A stretch of 15,587 bases of DNA, taken from the NCBI GenBank assembly GCA_964438715.1, contig CAYTLQ010000344.1:1-15587 (forward strand), read 5' to 3'. Positions 6,488 to 14,257 of this stretch are shown here, in pieces. The number at the start of each line of letters is the position of its first letter. The first letter of the stretch is position 1. The position numbers and the translations under genes are program-made. This DNA is from CAYTLQ01 sp964438715. Its GTDB lineage: Bacteria; Bacteroidota; Ignavibacteria; Ignavibacteriales; Ignavibacteriaceae. Under the pieces are notes generated by a model. The model made no database searches and was not told where the DNA came from. It was given only the letters and a program-made list of their open reading frames with translations.

Positions 6488-8746
6488 ATGACAGCAAATA
6501 TTGATATGATTAAGGCAGTCTATGCCGGCTTTGGCAAAAAAGTAGCGGATGCCAGAAAGATACTTGGCAGACCTCTTACTTATGTAGAAAAAGTATTGTA
6601 TTCGCATTTATGGGATACAGTGCAACGCGAACTGAAACGCGGCACCGATTATGTTGACCTTGCTCCCGACCGTGTAGCAATGCAGGATGCAACTGCACAA
6701 ATGGCGCTGTTACAGTTTATGTCTGCCGGTAAAAAAACTACCGCTGTGCCTTCCACAGTGCATTGCGACCATCTTATTCAGGCACAAGTTGGCGCAAAAG
6801 ACGATTTACTCCGTGCTAATGAAGAAAACAAAGAAGTATATAGTTTTCTTGAAAGTGTTAGCAGAAAATACGGTATAGGTTTCTGGAAACCGGGAGCCGG
6901 AATTATACATCAGGTGGTGCTTGAAAATTATGCCTTCCCCGGAGGTATGATGATAGGAACGGACTCTCATACGCCAAATGCCGGTGGATTAGGTATGATA
7001 GCAATAGGCGTTGGTGGCGCAGATGCTGTTGATGTAATGGCAGGAATGCCGTGGGAATTGAAATGGCCGAAACTTATCGGGGTACATCTTACAGGAAAAC
7101 TTAACGGATGGACCTCCCCAAAAGATGTTATTCTTAAAGTTGCAGGTATATTAACAGTAAAAGGCGGGACCGGACACATAGTTGAATATTTTGGTGAAGG
7201 CGCATCTTCACTTTCCTGCACGGGAAAAGGTACAATCTGCAACATGGGCGCTGAAATCGGCGCAACCACTTCGGTCTTTCCGTTTGATCAGAAAATGGCA
7301 GATTATCTCCGCTCTACCGGTAGGGAAGATGTTGCTGAGCTGGCTATGGCAATAAAAGATGAGCTTAATGATGACCCCGAAGTTCTTCAGGACCCTGCAA
7401 AATACTTCGATCAGATTATAGAGATAAATCTGAGTGAACTTGAACCTCATCTTAATGGCCCCTTTACTCCTGACCTTGCATGGCCCATTTCAAAAATGAA
7501 GGAGGCTGTAAAAGAAAAAGATTATCCCGATGAGATAAGTGTAGCGCTTATTGGAAGTTGTACGAACTCCAGCTATGAAGATATAGACCGCTCTGCCAAT
7601 ATTGCCAAACAGGCTTTAACAAAAGGATTAAAGGCAAAAGCTCAATTTACCATTACACCCGGCTCCGAGCAGGTTCGCGCCACAATAGAACGCGACGGGC
7701 AGTTAAAGATTCTTGAAGATGTCGGAGGTATGATTCTCGCGAATGCCTGTGGTCCTTGCATTGGTATGTGGAAAAGAATGGACATCAAAACAGGTGTGAA
7801 AAATACAATTGTTACATCATTTAACCGGAATTTTGCAAAACGCAACGATGGTAATCCTGAAACGCTTGCATTTGTAGCCAGTCCTGAAATTACTACTGCT
7901 CTTGCAATCGCCGGAAGTTTAAGTTTTAACCCTCTGACCGATGAGCTTGTAAATGAGAAAGGTGAGAAAGTAAAACTTGATCCGCCTGTTGGTGATGAAC
8001 TACCTAAAAATGGATTTACCGGTGGAGAATCCGGCTTTATAGCTCCCGCTGAGGATGGTGCAGCTGTTGAGGTAAATGTTGATCCTAAAAGCGACCGCCT
8101 TCAGTTACTCAGTCCTTTTGCCGCATGGGATGGCAATGATTTTATCGATTTACCTGTTCTCCTGAAAGCTAAAGGTAAATGCACAACCGATCATATATCT
8201 ATGGCTGGACCTTGGCTTAAATACCGTGGACACTTAGATAATATTTCCAATAATATGTTCCTTGGCGCAATTAATGCTTATACCGGCGAAGCAGGAAAAG
8301 CAAAAAATATTATGACGGGTGAGTATAAATCCGTACCTGAAGTTGCCCGTGAATATAAAGCCAGCGGCATTGGCTGGGTTGTTGTTGGTGATGAAAACTA
8401 TGGCGAGGGTTCAAGTCGTGAACATGCGGCTCTTGAACCGCGGTTTCTTGGCGGCAGAGCTATTATTGTTAAAAGCTTCGCCCGTATTCATGAAACAAAC
8501 CTGAAAAAACAGGGTATGCTTCCCCTGACTTTTGCTAATCCATCCGATTATGATAAAATCCGTGAGGATGACAGAGTATCCATACTGGGCTTAAAGGAGT
8601 TTACGCCCGGCTGTCAATTCACATTACTTGTCAAGCATTCTGACGGCACTACTGAAGAAATTAAACTAAATCATACTTTTAATGAACGACAGTTCGAATG
8701 GTTCAAAGCCGGCAGTGCATTAAATCTTATAGCAAAAGGAAATTAA
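6488..8746 (+). CDS. acn: Aconitate hydratase, mitochondrial type
   Basis: Aconitase, converting citrate to isocitrate through cis-aconitate in the TCA cycle, cytoplasmic, with a [4Fe-4S] cluster. The length (752 residues) and motifs match the mitochondrial-type family rather than the longer AcnA/IRP1 or AcnB forms. Cluster ligands are Cys358 (IGSCTNS) and Cys421/Cys424 (CGPCIG). Substrate-binding segments include MIGTDSHTPN at 155-164 and the swivel-domain GEGSSREHA motif with Ser642, Ser643 and Arg644, numbering that coincides with the classical mitochondrial enzyme as I recall it. Domains 1-3 cover about 1-510 and the swivel domain about 540-750, all in one chain. The ATG start has only a weak upstream GAAAG. 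It ends 17 bases before a strong terminator structure. Family identity is certain; the symbol is generic because acnA is often applied loosely. Confidence 0.97.
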   Translation: MTANIDMIKAVYAGFGKKVADARKILGRPLTYVEKVLYSHLWDTVQRELKRGTDYVDLAPDRVAMQDATAQMALLQFMSAGKKTTAVPSTVHCDHLIQAQVGAKDDLLRANEENKEVYSFLESVSRKYGIGFWKPGAGIIHQVVLENYAFPGGMMIGTDSHTPNAGGLGMIAIGVGGADAVDVMAGMPWELKWPKLIGVHLTGKLNGWTSPKDVILKVAGILTVKGGTGHIVEYFGEGASSLSCTGKGTICNMGAEIGATTSVFPFDQKMADYLRSTGREDVAELAMAIKDELNDDPEVLQDPAKYFDQIIEINLSELEPHLNGPFTPDLAWPISKMKEAVKEKDYPDEISVALIGSCTNSSYEDIDRSANIAKQALTKGLKAKAQFTITPGSEQVRATIERDGQLKILEDVGGMILANACGPCIGMWKRMDIKTGVKNTIVTSFNRNFAKRNDGNPETLAFVASPEITTALAIAGSLSFNPLTDELVNEKGEKVKLDPPVGDELPKNGFTGGESGFIAPAEDGAAVEVNVDPKSDRLQLLSPFAAWDGNDFIDLPVLLKAKGKCTTDHISMAGPWLKYRGHLDNISNNMFLGAINAYTGEAGKAKNIMTGEYKSVPEVAREYKASGIGWVVVGDENYGEGSSREHAALEPRFLGGRAIIVKSFARIHETNLKKQGMLPLTFANPSDYDKIREDDRVSILGLKEFTPGCQFTLLVKHSDGTTEEIKLNHTFNERQFEWFKAGSALNLIAKGN

Positions 8747-8763
8747 CCTAATCCGGGTATTAT

Positions 8764-8801
8764 AAAAAAAAGGGTGTGCGTTTAAGGCACACCCTTTTTT
8801 A
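8764..8801. terminator. Bidirectional terminator between aconitase and OmpA-like gene
   Basis: Stem GGGTGTGC (8772-8779) and GCACACCC (8787-8794) with a 7-base loop, preceded by eight A and followed by six T. Because the flanks are A-run and T-run, the hairpin has a U-tract on both strands and fits both convergent genes: aconitase ending at 8746 and the OmpA-like gene ending at 8821. Confidence 0.92.
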
Positions 8802-8820
8802 TTTCGCAGAACTCTAATAA

Positions 8821-10407
8821 TTATTTGGTTCTGGTGAATTCAATACGGCGGTTTTTTGCTCTACCTTCTTCGGTGCTGTTATCAGCAATCGGTTTATCAG
8901 GACCAAACCCCTTCGCAGAGAGGCGGGAAGCATCTACTCCCTGAGCAATCAGCCAATTCATCACGGCTTCTGCCCTTGCCTGTGAGAGTTTTATGTTCGA
9001 AGCTCTCTTACCAACATTATCGGTATGCCCTTGTATTTCAACAGAAATCTCCGGGAAGGCATTCATCGTTTTTAAGGCTTTACGCAGTGTAACTTCCGAT
9101 TCCGGGGTAATTTCAGCGCTTCCGGTTTTGAATGTAATACCTTCAAGCACGAGAGCCACACCAAGTTTCACCTCATCATCACCACCATCAAGCGGATCGG
9201 TTCCACGTTTAATTTCTACATTATCAGCTACAGAGCCGGCATCAGTATCCACTTTAAGCGGGCTGGTCTTATAATTTTTTACTTCTTCACTGTCGCTAAG
9301 AGTATCACCATCAGTATCGACACTGAGAGGATTAGTTTGATATTGTGATACTTCTTCGTTATCATTAAGTGCGTCACCATCTGTATCGGCTTTCAATGCA
9401 TCAGTTTTATAATTCATTACTTCAGCATAATCATTTAGTCCTTCTCCATCCGTATCGGCTTTTAACGGATTGGTTTTATAGGTCATAAGTTCTTCATTAT
9501 CGGCAAGACCGTCACCATCAGTGTCTTTCTTTGTTGGTTCGGTTTTATATGTATTCAGCTCTTCACCATCCTTAAGAGAATCACCATCTGTGTCGGCATT
9601 ATTTGGATTTGTCTTCGAGTCAAAAACCTCAAACTTATCATTTAAGCCATCACCATCGGTATCGGGATTAAGTGGATTTGTAGAATATTTCTTCACTTCT
9701 TCCGAATCGCTCAGTCCATCACCATCGCTATCCGGATTCTTCGGATTGGTGCCAAGCGCTTCTTCTTCGTTATCGAGAAGGCCGTCATTGTCACTATCGG
9801 AATCTTTCCAGATGTGGTTATAAACCACACCAAGATTAAGAGCGTACCAAACATCTTTCGGATTACCTTCATGAAAATAATTCAAATCATCAGTTAATGT
9901 GAAGCCGAGATTAACACTGACATCGAAAGAGCGTTCTGAATCTATCTTAAACATAGTGCCTAAACCGATTGGCAAAAGACCCGTGACGCTCTCGTCTTTA
10001 ACTTCTTTGTGAGGATTTTGTATTTTTTCAGCATACGGCTTTTTACTTACCTTAAAATAATTGAGGCCAACACCTGCAAATACATAAGGCATATAGGAAT
10101 CACCTTCCACAACAGGAAGAACAAGGCGAAAATCGAGAGGTACAATAAATGTCTGATATTCGCTCTTACCAATATCATCATCTCCCTGATAAACACCCGC
10201 TCCTAAGCCTCCTTCGAGGTAGAACATTGAATTTAATTTTATACGCTCCATACCACGGAACATATATGAAGACTGATATCCTGAAAATTCGTTACCGGGA
10301 TACAGGATACCCACACTAAAACCTCTTTCGGCTTTATCAAAAATACTCTGAGCATGGACGCTCAGGACAGTCAAAAGAGTTAAAAAGAGAACCAAAGTTT
10401 TTTTCAT
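8821..10407 (-). CDS. OmpA-family outer-membrane protein with thrombospondin type 3 repeats
   Basis: Outer-membrane structural protein of 528 residues linking the outer membrane to peptidoglycan. Residues 1-20 are a signal peptide ending VHAQ. Residues about 25-200 look like a small beta-barrel (alternating aromatic/Gly strands such as MFYLEGGLGAGVYQG and MPYVFAGVGLNYF). Residues 204-409 hold nine Ca-binding TSP3 repeats of 22-23 residues with core DTDGDGLND. The C-terminal OmpA domain (about 416-525) has the diaminopimelate-contacting residues Asp463 (GHTDN) and Arg478 (SQARAE) and the terminal NRRIEF signature. The start is backed by a good ribosome site (AAGGAAAGG read on the minus strand, 10412-10420). 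The gene lies 48 bases after the PLP enzyme stop on the same strand, so may be partly co-transcribed, but it shares the strong terminator at its 3' end. The OprF-like architecture is common in Bacteroidota. Confidence 0.95.
   Translation of the reverse strand: MKKTLVLFLTLLTVLSVHAQSIFDKAERGFSVGILYPGNEFSGYQSSYMFRGMERIKLNSMFYLEGGLGAGVYQGDDDIGKSEYQTFIVPLDFRLVLPVVEGDSYMPYVFAGVGLNYFKVSKKPYAEKIQNPHKEVKDESVTGLLPIGLGTMFKIDSERSFDVSVNLGFTLTDDLNYFHEGNPKDVWYALNLGVVYNHIWKDSDSDNDGLLDNEEEALGTNPKNPDSDGDGLSDSEEVKKYSTNPLNPDTDGDGLNDKFEVFDSKTNPNNADTDGDSLKDGEELNTYKTEPTKKDTDGDGLADNEELMTYKTNPLKADTDGEGLNDYAEVMNYKTDALKADTDGDALNDNEEVSQYQTNPLSVDTDGDTLSDSEEVKNYKTSPLKVDTDAGSVADNVEIKRGTDPLDGGDDEVKLGVALVLEGITFKTGSAEITPESEVTLRKALKTMNAFPEISVEIQGHTDNVGKRASNIKLSQARAEAVMNWLIAQGVDASRLSAKGFGPDKPIADNSTEEGRAKNRRIEFTRTK
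9181..9798 (-). repeat. Tandem TSP3 repeat array, about 69 bases per unit, nine units
   Basis: In-frame tandem array inside the OmpA-like gene. Units begin at residues 204, 226, 249, 272, 295, 318, 341, 364 and 387; all steps are 23 residues except the first (22). Units 2-8 keep the DxDGDxLxD calcium loop, with Glu at the fifth position in unit 6. Unit 9 (DTDAGSVAD) has lost the central Gly-Asp and is probably a poor calcium site. The spacer between loops recurs as EEV-x-x-Y-x-TNPL. At DNA level the units have diverged, so the array is old rather than freshly duplicated. Confidence 0.92.
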
Positions 10408-10455
10408 TTTACCTTTCCTTTCGTTTAGTTGCTTTTAACCTTCCGGAGAAATATT

Positions 10456-11586
10456 TCATTGTAATGCCGAATCGAGGTCGTTAATCAAATCGGCACTATC
10501 TTCTATACCTACAGAAAGTCGTACCAAATATTTATTTATACCGAGTCGTCTTCGCTCTTCTTCCGGCAAAGCCGCATGTGAGGTAAATACAGGAAATGTG
10601 AGAATTGTTTCTACCCCGCCAAGACTGACAGCAGGCGTAATAATTTTTAATTTTTTAACAAAATCATCCGGGTGTATTTTCGTGGCTTTAAGTTCAAAAC
10701 AGAGCATACCACCAAAACCCGTCATCTGTCTTTTCGCAATTTCGTGCTGAGGGTGAGCAGGAAGCCCCGGATACATCACTCTTTTAATGGAAGGATGATT
10801 CGTAAGAAATTCTGCAAGTGCCATAGCGTTGGCATTCTGTCTTGTTACCCGTACCTGAAGTGTTTTTAAACTTCTTTCAAGCAGGTATGCAGAATTCGCG
10901 TCCATACTACCGCCGAATAACTTTGCTCCGGAACGAATTTTTTCTATTATTTCCGCAGATGAAACCGCAACACCACAACATATATCTGAATGTCCGCCGA
11001 GATATTTTGTGCCACTGTGCAGAACAATATCAATACCATGATTAATTGGGTTCTGATTCACCGGCGAAGCAAAAGTATTATCAATTATACTAAGTAAATT
11101 GTGCTGTTTACAAAAATCGGAAACAACCTTCAGGTCGGTTATCATCAATGTTGGATTCGATGGAGTTTCAATATAAAGTAATCTCGTCGTATCCCGAAGT
11201 TCAGCGAGCAGGTTTTCTGTTGTTATGTTTTCAATAAAAGAGTATGATATTCCGTAATCGTTTAGGCGGGTAAGAATAAAATGATAAGTACCGCCGTAAA
11301 GATCTTTTTGAAAAAGTACATGGTCTCCTTGCTTCAATAGGGAAAGTATAGTGGTTGTAATAGCCGCCATACCCGAACTGAACACAAGCGCCGCATCACC
11401 ATTTTCAAGAGCCGCTATCTTCTCCGCTGCCGCATTCTGGTTAGGTGTGTTAAAATAACGAGGATAGTAAAGTTGACCATCGTTATAATATTCATAAGAG
11501 GTTGAAGTATAAATAGGAGTATTAATCCCCCCGTATTCAGAACCTGTTTTTCCTCTATGAACACAGATCGTTGATTTTCCTGCCAT
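10456..11586 (-). CDS. PLP-dependent trans-sulfuration enzyme (cystathionine gamma-synthase/lyase family)
   Basis: Cys/Met metabolism fold-type I PLP enzyme, 376 residues, typical length. It catalyses gamma- or beta-replacement or elimination on sulfur amino acids: cystathionine synthesis or cleavage, or methionine gamma-lysis. Visible from the ATG start: the YPR motif (residues 41-43) that contacts PLP phosphate from the neighbouring subunit, SSGMAAI at 70-76, LYGGTY with the stacking Tyr97, the cofactor Asp169 in IIDNTFASP, the Schiff-base Lys194 in SGTKYLGGHSD, and SLGGVET near 321-327. The frame extends one codon upstream to a TTG, but ATG at 11586 is the more natural start; no clear ribosome site is seen for either. 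The usual R-x-x-NPT loop after YPR reads YFNTPNQ here. Sequence alone does not separate gamma-synthase from beta- or gamma-lyase, so no symbol is given. OmpA-like gene lies 48 bases downstream. Confidence 0.92.
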   Translation of the reverse strand: MAGKSTICVHRGKTGSEYGGINTPIYTSTSYEYYNDGQLYYPRYFNTPNQNAAAEKIAALENGDAALVFSSGMAAITTTILSLLKQGDHVLFQKDLYGGTYHFILTRLNDYGISYSFIENITTENLLAELRDTTRLLYIETPSNPTLMITDLKVVSDFCKQHNLLSIIDNTFASPVNQNPINHGIDIVLHSGTKYLGGHSDICCGVAVSSAEIIEKIRSGAKLFGGSMDANSAYLLERSLKTLQVRVTRQNANAMALAEFLTNHPSIKRVMYPGLPAHPQHEIAKRQMTGFGGMLCFELKATKIHPDDFVKKLKIITPAVSLGGVETILTFPVFTSHAALPEEERRRLGINKYLVRLSVGIEDSADLINDLDSALQ

Positions 11587-11634
11587 CAAACATGATAAAT
11601 TAAAAAAAGTATGGGGAAGAAATTTATAAGTACT

Positions 11635-11658
11635 CTACAACAGGGTATCCTTTTGTAG
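11635..11658. promoter_or_regulatory. Long imperfect palindrome upstream of the PLP enzyme gene
   Basis: Outer arms CTACAA (11635-11640) and TTGTAG (11653-11658), one mismatch, then inner arms AGG (11642-11644) and CCT (11649-11651) around a 4-base loop: nine pairs with one mismatch. It lies 48 bases before the ATG of the minus-strand PLP enzyme and about 105 bases before the plus-strand secreted protein, so it could be an operator for either gene or a 5' UTR hairpin of the enzyme. It is too small for a known SAM riboswitch. Confidence 0.4.
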
Positions 11659-11762
11659 CAAGATAAGTAAATATTAATTTTCAACAAATAAAATATCAAA
11701 AAAATTTTTATATAATTTTTTTCTAATTTAGATTGTTTTTTCACCAATCTACCGGTAAGATT

Positions 11763-14150
11763 ATGCAAATCATGTCTCTCCTTATAATATTCTCTGCCTG
11801 TGTCTTTGCACAGTTCAGGGTTCTTAATCCGCATCCGACACAGAATACGCTCTATCTGGGCAGCGCACCGTCAGCTAATAAGTATATTACAGTTACCGGA
11901 CAAGATGAAGCTATTTATACAAACGACGGCGGGTTATCGTGGAATACCGTTCAAATAGGTGGACAAGGAATTTACCGGAGTTGTTTCTTTCTGAACGATA
12001 ATCTTGGCTGGGCAGTTGGTTCTTTCGCTGAGCGGCTTCATAAAACAACCAATGGCGGGGCTTCCTGGATTCACCAACCGAATGCACCCGATACAACAAA
12101 GTATGATGTTTTTTTTATCAGTGAGTCTATTGGCTGGTCAGTAGGATTTAACGGTTTTATTATTAAAACTACAAATGGCGGCGACAACTGGTTCTCTCAA
12201 TCGAACACATCATTAACCACAAAAACATTATATGGTGTTACTGCAACCGATGTAAACCATGTCTTTGTTGCCGGTAATGGCGATGCCGTTCTTCGTTCAA
12301 CTGATGGTGGAAATTCATGGTCTCTTACTCCGCCCATATTTGCAACAGCAACCGACTACCGATCCTTCTGCTTTCCGCCAACCGGCACGGGTAATCTTGG
12401 TTTTCTTGTTGGTAGTAAAGGAAGAATCGCAAAAACAACTGATGGAGGACAAAGTTGGACCTCGTCCTATGATCCCGGAAATTCTGTTGATATGTGGGCT
12501 GTTTCATTTGCGGATGGAAATACAGGGCTTGCTTGCGGAAGTGGTTCAACAGTGCTTCGAACAACAAACGGCGGACTTACCTGGCTGCCAATTAACGGTT
12601 GGCCCTCTTCTTCCATTGTTTTTTATTCAGTTCGCTTTGGCGATGCTAACACTGCTTACCTCTCGGGTAGTAGTGGTTACATATTTAAATCCACAGATGC
12701 AGGTGTATCATGGTTTCCGCTTGGTTATCGTTTTACCAACAACAGAGTTAAGGATGTGAGTTTCTGTGATAACCAGAATGGTTATGTAGTGGGCACTCAG
12801 GGATTACTAGCTAAATCATCAAATGGCGGAAATTCATTTGCTGTTCAGACGAGTTCCTATACAGGTGATGTAAATGAGGTCTCAACAGTCTCTCCCTCCC
12901 TGGCATTTGCTGCTGCGAAGCAAGGAACAGTTTTAAGAACGACGGATGGAAATAATTGGACTGTGCTTAATACCGGTATCGGTAATACAATAGAGTTATT
13001 GGGAATTGATTTCCCAAATAATAACTACGGATGGGTTGCCGGCACAAATGGCACAGTTTATAAAACAACAAATAGTGGCGAAACATGGTTTAATCAAACA
13101 ATTACAACAACGAGTCTTCTTTGGGATATGGATTTCGTTGATACCCTGTATGGTTGGATTGTTGGTACAGGAGAAAAGATTTTTGCAACAACGGATGGCG
13201 GAAATACATGGACTGAACAGTTTTCCGGGGGTGGACTAGGTCTTTACGGCGTTTCATTTATCAACAGAGATCTTGGTATAGCCGCTGGTACAAGTGGTAA
13301 TACCTACTATACAACTAACGGCGGAATCACCTGGAACCCGGCAAATACTCCCCCAGGTAATACAGTGTGGGGCGTTGACTATAAACAAACAGCTACCGGC
13401 TCAATTGCTTTAGCCGCTTGTGCAAGCGGTTATGTTTACAAGTCAACTGATGGCGGTATCAACTGGACTGCTATGCCCCGGTACACGATTTCGACTTTTG
13501 ATGATGTCTGCTTTTCGGATGCGGCTAATGCCTGGATTGTCGGCAACAGCGGATTAGTATTGAAATACTTTGAACCCGGAAATGTGCCGGTAGAACTTGT
13601 TTCTTTTACACTTCAGAACTCTGCTCAGGGTGTGTTGATAAACTGGATTACAGCAACAGAAACGAACGCTAAGGAATTTCTTCTCTACCGTAAAAGAGAA
13701 ACGGAAAAGAGTTTTTCCATAATTCACCGTGTTCCCGCTTCAGGAAATAGTCTTAAGGAAATTACCTATTCTTTTCTCGATGCTGATAATTTTGGAAAGG
13801 TATCCTACCGGTTAGTTCAGACAGACTTCGACGGTACTGAACATATTCTTGTTGACAATAAAGAAATAAATATCGGTATAAGTGATGATTTTCTGCTCCT
13901 TAATAATTATCCCAATCCATTTAATCCGGAAACTACTTTGCGATTTGTGTTAATGACTGAAACAGTGATTAAAATTGAACTTATCAATTCACTTGGCGAA
14001 ATAATTACCGAGTTCCCTGAAGAGCTTTATCCCGCAGGTAACCATAATGTTACGGTAAATTTTTCAAACCTTGGCAGTGGAATGTATTTTGCACGATTTT
14101 CTGCTTATGGAAAAGTATTGGGCATAAACAAACTTCTTTTTCAGAAATAA
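11763..14150 (+). CDS. T9SS-sorted secreted protein with Ycf48-like beta-propeller repeats
   Basis: Large secreted or surface protein, 795 residues from the ATG at 11763; an upstream TTG at 11733 would add 10 residues before the signal peptide and is less likely. A short signal peptide (SLLIIFSACVFA, then QF) is followed by about 575 residues of repeats of 41-46 residues, each pairing a GWxVG-type strand with an Asp-box such as TTNGGxxW. Thirteen Asp-boxes are visible and a fourteenth blade (NAWIVGNSGLVLKY) lacks one. Next comes an Ig/FN3-like module (about 608-702, PVELVSFTL...WITATETN...YRLVQTDFDG), typical before T9SS tails, then the type A sorting domain (about 710-795) with NNYPNPFNPET and a final GMYFARF...LLFQK. 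It should cross the outer membrane by T9SS and be attached or released. Ycf48-like repeats are a scaffold fold; the specific function is unknown. It is divergent from the PLP enzyme and convergent with mfd. Confidence 0.92.
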   Translation: MQIMSLLIIFSACVFAQFRVLNPHPTQNTLYLGSAPSANKYITVTGQDEAIYTNDGGLSWNTVQIGGQGIYRSCFFLNDNLGWAVGSFAERLHKTTNGGASWIHQPNAPDTTKYDVFFISESIGWSVGFNGFIIKTTNGGDNWFSQSNTSLTTKTLYGVTATDVNHVFVAGNGDAVLRSTDGGNSWSLTPPIFATATDYRSFCFPPTGTGNLGFLVGSKGRIAKTTDGGQSWTSSYDPGNSVDMWAVSFADGNTGLACGSGSTVLRTTNGGLTWLPINGWPSSSIVFYSVRFGDANTAYLSGSSGYIFKSTDAGVSWFPLGYRFTNNRVKDVSFCDNQNGYVVGTQGLLAKSSNGGNSFAVQTSSYTGDVNEVSTVSPSLAFAAAKQGTVLRTTDGNNWTVLNTGIGNTIELLGIDFPNNNYGWVAGTNGTVYKTTNSGETWFNQTITTTSLLWDMDFVDTLYGWIVGTGEKIFATTDGGNTWTEQFSGGGLGLYGVSFINRDLGIAAGTSGNTYYTTNGGITWNPANTPPGNTVWGVDYKQTATGSIALAACASGYVYKSTDGGINWTAMPRYTISTFDDVCFSDAANAWIVGNSGLVLKYFEPGNVPVELVSFTLQNSAQGVLINWITATETNAKEFLLYRKRETEKSFSIIHRVPASGNSLKEITYSFLDADNFGKVSYRLVQTDFDGTEHILVDNKEINIGISDDFLLLNNYPNPFNPETTLRFVLMTETVIKIELINSLGEIITEFPEELYPAGNHNVTVNFSNLGSGMYFARFSAYGKVLGINKLLFQK

Positions 14151-14257
14151 ATACAGTTCGGAAAAAGTAATTATAGTGATTTAATTTTTTTTGAGCACTT
14201 TTTGTGTTCGGGCAGTAATCTGCATGTCTGACATTTATTGTATTATGTCCGAAATAA

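Noticed and set aside
9181..9798. Regular 69-base periodicity that could suggest a CRISPR-like or satellite array
   Set aside because: The period is exactly 23 codons in frame and encodes TSP3 calcium loops; there are no identical short repeats separated by unique spacers.
9521..9823. Ser-rich plus-strand frame opposite the TSP3 repeats
   Set aside because: Periodic Ser/Pro composition is the antisense of the DTDGDG codons, not a gene.
11586..11834. 82-residue minus-strand frame across the divergent promoter region before the PLP enzyme
   Set aside because: Overlaps the signal peptide region of the T9SS protein and AT-rich promoter DNA; composition is low-complexity Ile/Leu/Lys with no domain.
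12259..12759. 166-residue plus-strand frame inside the T9SS protein gene
   Set aside because: Out-of-frame shadow of the repeat-rich coding sequence; its composition reflects the repeated TTNGG codons.
14224..14249. ATGTC-T-GACAT palindrome and a third ATGTC copy as a terminator or operator for mfd or the T9SS gene
   Set aside because: The stem is only five bases, no T-run follows on either strand, and it lies downstream of both genes.
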